From Lamellibrachia columna (Eukaryota > Annelida > Polychaeta > Sabellida > Siboglinidae): a DNA stretch of 64,000 nt. Where the stretch lies: assembly GCA_963662155.1 (NCBI GenBank), contig OY759270.1, positions 11,731,426 through 11,795,425 of the forward strand, in the 5' to 3' direction. The notes below the pieces were generated by a model, which was not told the origin of the DNA, did not search any database, and saw nothing but the letters and a program-made list of their open reading frames with translations. A program made the position numbers and the translations under genes. This document shows, in pieces, positions 12,001-24,100 of the stretch; the first letter of the stretch is position 1; each line of letters opens with the position of its first letter.

Positions 12001-15000
12001 GGAATAGAGGGAGGAGGGGAGGAAATGTGTGTGAGTGTGAGATGTGAGTTTATTTTTCGAAACTGTATACAAACATACAAAATAGACAAACAAAACAAGT
12101 ACAAAACAGGTACTTTGTATGTTTCAGGTTAAACAGCGGAGCTTTATGCCTGTAACCAGTTAGGCCAGCATAAAGTAGCAAAAACAATTACAGTTGAATA
12201 TATATATATAACTGGTCGCTGTCAACCAATGATACTTATATCATGATAATGATAAATAATAAGTTGGGCAACAAGCAGCACTCAGTGGGAGAGGGGGATA
12301 GAAGGAGGAGGGGAGGGAGTGGGAGAGAGAGGGGGATAGAGGGAGGAGGGGAGGGAGTGGGAGAGGGGGATAGAGGGATGGAGGGGAGGGATGGGTGAGA
12401 GAGGAAGAGAGAAGGATATATGGGAGGAGTGGAGGGAGAGAGGAAGGAGGGGAGGGAGTGGGAGAGAAACAGTAAGCGAGGGAGTAGGAGAGAGTATGAG
12501 AGTAAGAGTGGGAGAGGGAGATAGAATGAAAGCAAGAATAAGAAAGAGAGAGAGAAAGAGAAGCTCTGAGATCGTGTCATACACACCTTGGGGTGAGGTC
12601 TGCCATACAACAGTTCGCTGGTGCTCATAGTGGTGGTTCAACCAGAGCAGGAGGATTCTCTCGCTCACGCTGTAGATGTTGCTGCACAGGGGGTCTGGGT
12701 CGACAGACAGGGAGCCTGTGTCCTTGTAGGGGCTGGGCAGGGTCTTGAACTGTTTCGGTGTCACCTTCGCCAGCACCAGTGTCTGTGTGTCAATCAAATA
12801 ATCTTACTATAATCCAGCTAGAGTATGTATGTATGTTGTGCTGCTCCTCCCAGACACTTTGCATCTCGGGTGACAGACATTGAAGGGTTCATCTATGACC
12901 CCACGAAGAAGTCGTGACATTTAAATTTTTTTTAAACTCACCCCATATTACCCTTTCTGCAAACAATCGAATTACCCTTTGTAGTTATTGTGTATTATGT
13001 ATAATAATCTTTTCTATGATTGTCCAAAGTTATGTAATACAAGGGCACGGCATCGCTAGGCATTACTATAATGGCCAGTATTATGTTGCAATTTCAAGAA
13101 GTCATCAATATATAGCCTGGCAGCACCATGTACCAAGGCACATATGGATATTTCTGCGATACTGTTGTGTATCCTGATATTTTACAGTCAATTATGAACT
13201 ACCATGTTATCCCGTCCAGAGGATGGGCATTTTTGCTAATATAATAATTTATAAATGCCAGTATTACTGCCTGATGGCACCAAGTGCTAAGGCATAGATG
13301 GATATTTCCATGGTAATGTTGTGTATCCTAAAATTGTGCAAATATTGCTATCATGATAGCCACTTATGAACTACCAAGTGATTCAGTCCAGATGATGGGT
13401 AGATTTGCAAGTCAGTATAAATCACCTTGAGCAGTTGCAGGAGGACGTCTGTCCATGCCTTCTTGGAGATGACCTCAAAGAGGTTGCGAGGCATAATGGG
13501 CAGCAGTTCCCCGACCTTTAGCTCACAGAACCCTCCCTCGCCCTTCTTCTCCTCCAGTTCCCTCTGTAGTTCCATCCACATCAAGTACTCGTCCGGGGTC
13601 ATCAGATACTCGGGTTTCACTGATGACACAGATGCACCCTGACTCCTGCACATGGGGGAAATACGCTAACAGGTGACAGTAGTTTATAAAGGGCATTGAA
13701 CTAGAATAGCGGCTATGCACAATACTGTGATGCCTCTGCTGCATAACATAATATATGCATTGATGGATATACTATGTCATTTTATACTTTAAATTTAGAG
13801 TCAGTACAATGAAGTATCTATGACAATGTTTGTCGGATTTGAATCTGCAAATATTGAATTATCGAATGCAACAAATACATTGAACCAACAATAACGCTTA
13901 CCGATAGTAAACGGTATCAGAACGCTAGCATCAGAAAGCAAAAATCGGTTGATCAGACGTTTGAATCATTTTTAACGTGATCAAGCATGCATTGGCATTT
14001 AAACACGTGCCACAACACATAATCTTAACTGACAAATAGTTTGCTGTGCTCTGATGAAACTTATATTGTCATAGCTTCAAAAACATCACAGGATACTTAC
14101 ACCACATGCATTTCAGTTTTCACAAAAATCCTGTCGACATTCAACGTATTTGCAATCTGGTAATTAAACATATGCTAGTTCAGGTAGGGTCTATCAAAGC
14201 AGCAACAATGCCAGGGTATAGGATAGGATCGAAGAAACGACAAAACTGAGATTTCAGTTCTGGAAGGGAAGATATTGAAACTGAAAGTGAAAGAGAGGGG
14301 AAAGGAAATAGTTGACTATCCAGAAGGGAAAACAAACTCGATGTCACATTTGAAGACAAGTAGTGAAAACATTATGAAATCACAGGACAAAGTGAGGAAT
14401 AGAAAAAAATTACATCTGACATACAAGTAAGAAAAAAGTAACCAAGTTGAGGTATGTAAAGTATGAATGCACCCCCAACTCTGGTCTGCTCCTGTTAAAA
14501 AAATGTATGACCAGTGACTCTAAATTAAAATCGGCTGCTACGAAATGATTTACACTATCTAATTTTAACACATTTTCCTAACTTGAACAACTTTAAATAT
14601 AATTATTATATTATTTTAATGTATGTCGTCAAGTATACTGCATTTCAAATTATTTAAAAAAAAAATTAATTGAGCTTTTATTTAATAATATAAAATATTA
14701 CATATTTTAAATATTCGATTATAAGCATAATTACATGCATTTTAATTGGTGTATTATTTGTATTGTAAAGAACATTGATCCGCATAGTACAGGAGTCTGC
14801 GCTATAAAAGAACCAGTTATTGTTATTTTTAAGAAGACGACATACCTGAGGAAGATAAGGAGGGTGTTGTGCTGCCAGTGGACCTGTTTCACCCTCTCCA
14901 GGTAGTCGGCAGGCATGGGGTTGTTGACGGGGATGCCCGGCACAGGACGTCCGCACAGATAGGCGATCATGTCGTAGATGGTGGGGATCCTCTTCATGCC

Positions 15001-15092
15001 CTGACCCGCTGCCCCAGTTCCCTTTCCCCCACCCCCGGCATTCTTTGTGATGCCACTGCAATGGAAGAATCAATCAAAGTCAAATGTAGCAA

Positions 15093-15162
<70 letters not shown>

Positions 15163-18100
15163 CTATTTAAGTTCTTCGTCCATGTTATATTTCTTGACAG
15201 ACTCTTATGGAGGGTCAGCCCTGGCATCTAAAGTAGCATGTCAAGCAGCATGACACCCTGCTGGTATGGCACACAGCTAGCATGACACCCTTCTGCCATG
15301 ACACCCTGCTGGTATGGCACACAGCTAGCATGACACCCTTCTGCCATGACACCCTGCTGGTATGGCACACAGCTAGCATGACACCCTTCTGCCATGACAC
15401 CCTGCTGGTATGGCACACAGCTGGTATGGCTCCCAGCTGCTATGACACCCATCTGGTATGGCACACAACTGGCATGACACCCTTCTGACATGACACCCTG
15501 CTGGTATGGCATACAGCTGGTATGGCTCCCAGTTGGTATGGCACCCAGCTGCTATGACACCCTTCTGGTATGGCACACAACTGGCATGACACCCTACTGG
15601 CATGACACCCTGCTGGTATGGCACACAGCTGGTATGGCTCCCAGCTGCTATGACTCACACTTTTAAACATTGAAGACCAACAACCAATTTCAGGAAGGAT
15701 CACTTTTCAAGTACACAGTAAATAACATAAAGTAATAACTATGTACGTACACACGTACATAGTTATTATGTTATGTTATGCACATTATGATCTACACACT
15801 TTGCAAAAGCTATACGCATTATTATAAAGTAAGTTGTTTAGTAACATATTTCTACAGATATTGCAAGCATCAGTTCATGCAACTATCAATACCCCTGTTT
15901 GTCCTAAATACAAGGTCCCAACCAATCTCAAAATATCCTAAATGACAGATACCTTCTTAGTGACTACCCTGTCTGTCCCAAATACAAGGTCCCAACCGAT
16001 CTCAAAATATCTTACATGACAGATACCTTACGAGTGACTACCCTATTTGTCCCAAATACAAGGTCCCAACCAATCTCAAAATATTCTAACTGACAGATAC
16101 TTTCTGACTGACTACCCTGTTTGTCCTAAATACAAGGTCCCAACCAATCTCAAAATATCCTAAATGACAGATACCTTCTTAGTGACTACCCTGTCTGTCC
16201 CAAATACAAGGTCCCAACTGATCTCAAAATATCTTACATGACAGATACCTTACGGGTGACTACCCTATTTGTCCCAAATACAAGGTCCCAACCAATCTCA
16301 AAATATTGTAACTGACAGATACCTTCTGAGTGACTACCCTGTTTGTCCTAAATACAAGGTCCCAACCAATCTCAAAATATCCTAAATGACAGATACCTTC
16401 CGAGTGACTACCGTGTTTGTCCTAAATACAAGGTCCCAACCAATCTAAAAATATCCTACATGACAGATACCTTCTGAGTGACTACCCTGTCTGTGCCAAA
16501 TACAAGGTCCCAACCAATTTCAAAATATCTTACATGACAGATAACGTACGAGTGACTACCCAATTTATGCCAAATACAAGGTCCCAACCAATCTCAAAAT
16601 AACCTAAATGACATATACCTTCTGACTCTGAGTGACTACCCTGTTTGTCCTAAATATAAGGTCCTAACCAATTTCAAAATATCCTAAATGACAGTTACCT
16701 TCTGAGTGACTACCCTGTTTGTCCTAAATACAAGGTTCCAACCAATCTCAAAATATCCTAAATGGCAGATACCTTCTGAGTGACTACACTTTCGAGTGAC
16801 TACCCTATCTGTCCCAAATACAAGGTCCCAACCAATCTCAAAATAACCTAAATGACATAATTTCTGACTCTGAGTGACTACCCTGGTTTTCCTAAATAAT
16901 AGGCCCCAACCAATCTCAAAATATCCTAAATGACATACCTTTCGAGTGACTACCCTGTTTGTCCTAAATACAATGTCCCAACTAATCTCAAAATAACCTA
17001 AATGACAGATACCTTCTGAGTGACTCTGGCACAGTGATGGGGTTTGGTCCGTCTGGCCAGCCCTGGGATGAGAACCATCGCTGGACGGCGTACAACAGCT
17101 CCTTGTGGAAAATCCCTTCGTCACTCTCTTCATCAGGAAACATCAACCCGAATGTGGTTGTCATCATGCGACCAGAATCGTCACTTACTTGTTCCAGCTC
17201 CGACTTACTGACAATGTTGTTAGCAGCGTCCTCTCGTGGTGTTTCTGGTGTGAATGTCTCCTCATCTACAAAATGTTAAAACAATGTTACTTCTTGGTTG
17301 CCTAGGAATAACCTAATGCTTGGTTATCTTATCTTCACTGAACATGAAAGATATTATACACAAAAACGTTGTAGACGATGTATATAATTATTATATACTT
17401 TTAATCCATGAAATGTGTGTGTGTATACATATATATCTTTAATTGTATGTTTAATGCATGACATGCATGTATATTTATGTTTTATTTGTACTATACATGT
17501 GTGTATATCTGTATTTTTTACTTATACTTTTAATGCATGACGTGTGTATATTTATATTTTTTTACTTGTATTTCATGTATATGTGTGAGTGTGCGTGTGT
17601 ATGCATGCATTACTGCGTATGAAACATATTACTATGTCTGAAACAAATATATTATAATAAAAAATAAACCTTGACATTTTCCTGCCATGGCAATCATCAA
17701 AACGTACCTGTTACAGAGCCTGATGACTGGAATGGCTCATAGCTCGAGGTGGACATGTCAAATGAGGTTGTGGCTTCGGTGCTGGGGCGACTGGTGGAGT
17801 TGTTGCAGGGCGAGGGTGCGATGGGAAGCAGAACCGCCTCCCCAACATTTGTACTCTCCCGTGACTTCCTTCCTTTCAGTGTCATTCCCTGAACAAGTAC
17901 AGACAGTCATACGATCAGCCTATGTGTCAATTGCAGCTATGCCACCTACATGAAAAAAGTGTATGTCAGCTTTATACAGATGCAACTATGTGTACACTAT
18001 GTGTATACTATGTGGGTGATTTGTTTAAGCTCTTACTAGATTTACTTTTATGGTCCCTCGCTTCAATGAAATCTATGGTCACAAGCACAGCCTCCTATTC

Positions 18101-21100
18101 AGTATAATCCCCACTCAAACCACACACCCATCCCCAAAATCAATGGTTTCATCCCGGAAAGCTATGGTCCTGATTCGGGACTGCAGATTGTCTTAAAAAA
18201 ATTGCTGACAGTGTTTACAATCAGCTGTGCTAACTGCTGTCACACAAATTGTGCCAAAGCAACACAACTATGTCAATCACACAGCCAACAGTCTTTCAGC
18301 TAACCAATGAAAATCATTGCACCATAAAGCAGTCTTTCAGTTAACCAAGGAAAATCATTGTACCATAAAACAGTCTTTCAGTTAGCCAATGAAAATAATT
18401 GTACTATAAAAGTCATTCAGTTAACCAATGAAAAATCATTGTACCATAAAACAGTCTTTCAGTTAACCAATGAAAATCATTGTACCATAAAACAGTCTTT
18501 CAGTTAACCAATAAAAATCATTGTACCATAAAACAGTATTTCAGTTAACCAATGAAAATCATTGTACCATAAAGCGATCTTTCAGTTAACCAATGAAAAT
18601 CTCTGTACATTCCCTTTAAAGCGTAATTCGTTTCTCATTTCATGAAAAACGAAACCTATCTAGTATCCACTGCGACATGTCAGCGCATTTGTATAAACAT
18701 ATTATTTCATTTTGGTGAAATCATTGGACAAACTATAAAATTATTTTTTACTGTATTTGGTCACAATTCGGTGATAAAATTGGAGTAAAAGTGGTTTGGC
18801 TCTATATACTATAAGATAAGGCTATACATACTTTCATAAGTTATCCAATCAAATAAGTCAATTCGTAAATTGTCTGCACATATAACACTTTTGAACATCA
18901 CATAACCTGATTAGCAATAGGCTACATCAATCAGGCAGGGAGTTTTTAAAGGTCCCAACCCCCTTCGCATGATGCCCTCATAATCCATGAATTCCATGAT
19001 AGTCTCTTTCCTAAATATTGTCTAGTCGTAGCTGTTGGAAGACGTCGAAGACATATTCCACCACCGATATATTTGATCATGTCACAGCTTGTACACCAAA
19101 CTTCAAATCATGCAACGAAAACCTTCCCACCTCAAATCGTTCCATGCCCAACATGCAAAATTCACAAGACCAAACTCTCAAGAAAAAAACGCACGATGAA
19201 AAGGCAAAACGCGTGCAGCAACATGTGCATTTTCACAATCCTCCAAAAAAACAAACCCGTCCTTTTGTGCTGATCAGTTCACCTGTTGCTATGGGATATG
19301 GAATTTGTCACCTAATCGAGCAATACACTGCCATGCCAGTTTTGTTATGGAAAGCAAAGCCACGAGGTTAGATGGTTGTAGTATATATATATATACACTG
19401 TACATACATAAGTATCGGATTGTGTGCTGTTTAGTTCTGTTTCCTTTGAGAGCTGCAAGGTAAAGTGCTGGAAGAGAAGGCGCCAGACATTGTTAGGACA
19501 CGCGCAAAGGACAGTGCAAGTGACAATTGTGTTAAACACCAATGATGATACCAGTCATGTCACATCAAGTCCGCCTGTGTCATCACCATCAAGATGAGTA
19601 GAGCAAGTCCAATATTTACACAGTGTACACTGGCCTCTCATTATATGGACTCCCGGCGTAATGAACAACTCTGAAATCTCCATTCCAGCCACCCTTAAAA
19701 TTTTTTTTGCAATTTAAAGGAATATTTTAAGGACTGTTTTTTTAAGGATTTAAAGGTTTAGTTTGTATAGTTTGTAAAGGAATGTTGGGTCCAACGTGAC
19801 TAGTTTCAACCTGAATTTGTTGAAGAAATATACCGGCCAGTTGACTCCACTCATCTTTTCAGCTGGTCAAATTTATACAAGACATGTTCACACAAAATCA
19901 ATAGATTATTCAGCTGTGAAACAATGTGCCAGATTAACAATTTTGTACTTCCCTGGTGACAATTTCAGAACAATTTGCAATTTGCTGGGTTATAATAACA
20001 GAGCTATGCACATTTCTGGGTATTTTAGGAGTATTATGAAACAATAACAATTATTTCTTGCTGCCAGGAAAAAGTACTGGAACACTTTGCAAAAAAAAAG
20101 GGAATATACAGGAATTTTATGGAATGGGAAAACATTTTGTAAAGGAAATTCCTGGAAGGAAGGAATGGTACAACCCCTGTCATTCTACCCTGCACTACTA
20201 ATCACCCACCCTCGCACCCATGGGTATAAGGAACATAGAACAATTAGGACAAGTCACAACACACTCCATATAGAGAGTCCACTGTACTGAATATGTAAAG
20301 AAAGATCACATGCTATTCCTCGTAATTACAGACCACTGATTAACAAATTAACATGAGAACAGTATTTGTGAAATATTGTAACATGAAAAACATTGCATTT
20401 TGCTAAAACCTAAAGTGTTGTCTAAATATCTATTTTGGTCTTAGCAACCAACTAGGGGTGCACAATAACATTAGTGCTAATTAAAATTGTTGAAAACATC
20501 AGAAAAATTACTGATCATAGGAAGTACATGTTTCTGATATAGTATACTTAGATTTATTGAAAGTGTATAACTAAGTCTAGGTTGATAACGTAGAAATTTT
20601 TTTTAATGGATTTAATTAATAATTACTGATGATCAGTGTGCTGGTTAAATCCAATAACAAGCTTAGGAAAAGGAATGCAATTGTAAATATCACTAATGTT
20701 CCACCTAGAGAGAAATCTGTTGATGCAGAACAAACTACAAGACTTTTGACGTCTGCAAATGATTAAGTATGCTTGAATATTTCTTCTTAATTTTCATTAT
20801 TAACATATATGAATGAGTGTGAAAACTTCTTAAGTAAACTTGAATATTTCTTTATATATTTCACTGTTAATATACATAAGAGTGAAAGCATCACATACAT
20901 GGTGTTATTAATTTAATTGCAACACAACAATTAGCAAACAGCAGAAACACAATTTGACGACATCGTTATTATTGCTCTTGCATGGTTCTAATCATAACAG
21001 GTGGCAGCACCTGCAACATGAGTGTCATTGTTGGAGACACTGACCTGTTCGCAAACGATCTGGTGGTCACTTCGGTGGTGGGCGATGAAAGGGTAGCAGG

Positions 21101-24100
21101 TCAGCAGACAGTTGTCAGCGGTAACCGTCACTGGCAGGAAGAAGCTGGATAGACAGAACATCTTCAGTGACCACTCAAGGTATTCATGTCACTCTTAAGG
21201 CTAGTTTACATGAGCGATTTGTGTGCCAATTGGTCGGACGACACAACGTCGCATGACATTGCACAGTTCAATTATGCATGCATTCAGATGAGTGACAAGT
21301 CTAGAGACTGCAGTTAATTGTCAGTCAAACTGGACCCAACCCCAATTTGACCGACACAAATCGGTCTCATGAAGGTGTTTACACAACTGATTCTTGCGTT
21401 GTCACTACGTCAGTCAATAAACTGGAAAAAAAATCACTTGGATTACTCAGAAAAAGCATAAACAAAAAGGAGATATATCATAGTGATGAGTACATAATTC
21501 ACCCACCTATTGCCCAGATCATCTTCAAAGACGATGTTTTCCGTGAACGACACTGGTTTGTTGCTCTGGAACGTGATGGTGCACGTGAGGACGCAAGATT
21601 CCATCTCCGCTTCCATCTCACTCTCGACGACCTTGCATGCTCGGATATCTGGCAAAAGTAATCGAATATACTGCAACACCTAACAAGGGCATCCTGGGGC
21701 ACTTTAATGCAAGGGGTAATATGGTATATGTACCATACTTGACCTATTAAGCGTACATGCCTTAATTAACGCACACCCTCTTTTTAATCAGCAGCATCCA
21801 TAATTATTATATTTTGACTAATGTGGAACAGCTGAAAAGTGTCGCCATCTGGTGTTAAACAGTTGGCACCACTTTTCAGTTGTTCTACACTAGTCACCAG
21901 ATGACACCACTAGTCAGTTGCCTTATTGTCTAGAGAACCAAATGTCGGTGTACACTTATAAGAACAGATTCCTTGACATTTTTCCATGGCATATGTTTTT
22001 TGCAAGCACTGTACATTTATTAGGCAAAATACAGTTTTTCGAATGTTGCTAAAACTGCCTAAGAGCTGCACAGTTCTTCAACCATGTTTTTGGAAAATCA
22101 TGTTCCTAACAGTCGAGCTGTGATTAGAAATCTTGCGTATAAATTTATATTGATACCTGTTGCGTCTGATAATAAGATGGTTATTATTGCAATAATTTGT
22201 GAACAATGATGTCAAGTAGTAATTTAGACTACGTTACTGGATAAAGAGAATATACGCTTCATACATTTTGACCACGTCTACTCATGGTGCAATATTTTAA
22301 ACTTTGTTTTTACATTATCTGTATGTACTTGTAATCACAATGTATGGACACCTGTACGTGTATTTTGTATCAGATGAGTTTGAAAAAAGACACTGACTGA
22401 TTGATTTGATAGGCAAATGTAACTGTAAGCTCTTTCAGACACAGTTCACAATATTACACTGATTTTATTTCATCCTCGAATATACTACAGAACAGAACAG
22501 AACGTAGAACATCTGATTAAATGTCTATGAAAAAAATTTTTTGTCATCACTACTGGGTAATTGGAAATTGCTGACCCTATTTCTTAAATTGTAAATAGAA
22601 TATTTTCCCCTTCAACTGATTGCATTGATGAGGGTCTGCTGTAAATCCATAATGGTACTCACATTTTTCTCCTACAAAGTTGATAGCGACTGGGGACACT
22701 GTACTTCCGTCTTCAATGACGACTTGGGGCACAGTGACCTTCAACTCTGACCTCCTGAAACACATGATGATGGTATGCCATAAAGCAATTTTTTACTACC
22801 GTCATAGTTAAAGAAAAGAATGTACCGTGTTTGACTTAATAAGCGGACAGTATGCTTGAAAAAATATTGGGACATGGAAAAATGTCAAGGAATCTGTTCT
22901 TATAAGCATACACCAAAATGTTTTTCTTTAGCCAGTAAGGCTGCAGTAAGGTTTAACTGTTTAACACTAGTGGTGTCATTTGGTGACTAGTGTAGAACAA
23001 CTGAAAAGTGGTGCCAACTGTTTAACACCAGATGGCGACACTTTTCAGCTGTTCCACACTAGTCAAAATATAATAATTATGGATCCTGCTGATTAAAAAA
23101 GAGGGTGTACGCTAATTAGGGCATGTACGCTTAATAGGTTGAATACGTTAAATGTAAAATGTTTACTGTTGGAAATCTGTTGTATGCAGATCAAACATCA
23201 AACAAATGAATATCTTGGATAATGCCTGTGCTATGAAAACCATAAGCAACTTTGGGAGAGAATGTAGCATCGTTAGATAGCAATATAGTGGGTATACATA
23301 GCGTAGTACGGTGAACTCCACTTAAGAGAATCACTTTGGGCTAGAGCAATTCGGTTCTGTTAAGCAGCTGATTCACTTAAGCAAATGTCTTAAAACCACT
23401 GAATCTGAATGATTCGGAAGTGAATGTACATAAAAAAAAAATTTTTTTGCATCTAACTCTAACAACATATTTTCTTAGATAGATAAAAAAGAAACACAGT
23501 TATGTAAACCTCCTGAGGGCTTGTCTGGGTTCCAACTGCTGCAGTCAATAATATTTCTGTGTATGTCCTAGTTTATGTGCTCAGTGTATCCTTTTTCATA
23601 ACACAAACATTGATCAATTACCAAAAAGTCTCCAGGTTTTCCAGGAAAACATGTTTGTTTGTGCTACATGCATCGTTTTTCGTGTAACTGATTCTGCTAA
23701 TCAGTGGACATGATTCTATTATGCATTGCATTTTAACTGCAGGAATAGGGAACAATTCTGACATAGCCATTTTGATTCTAATAAACGACTTATTCTGTTA
23801 TCCGTGATTCTGTTAAACGGAGTCGACTGCATTAAGAATCATATATAACCACAGATGTTGTATTGAAGTAAAAACTTACTCTTAATAATCAGAGGACCAA
23901 CTTACTCCTAGTAAACGGAGGACCAACTTACTTCTTGTACTCGGAGGACCAACTTACTCCTTGTACTCAGAGGACCAAGTTACTCCTTGTACTTGGAAGA
24001 CCAAGTTACTCCTTGTAATCGGAGGACCAACTTACTCCTTGTACTCGGAGGACCAACTTACTCCTTGTACTCGGAGGACCAACTTACTACTTGTAATCGG

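Noticed and set aside
11311..12104. 260-codon Ser/Pro/Leu-rich ORF
   Set aside because: Mostly the polypyrimidine tract; only the exon 36 part (11365-11462) is real coding sequence.
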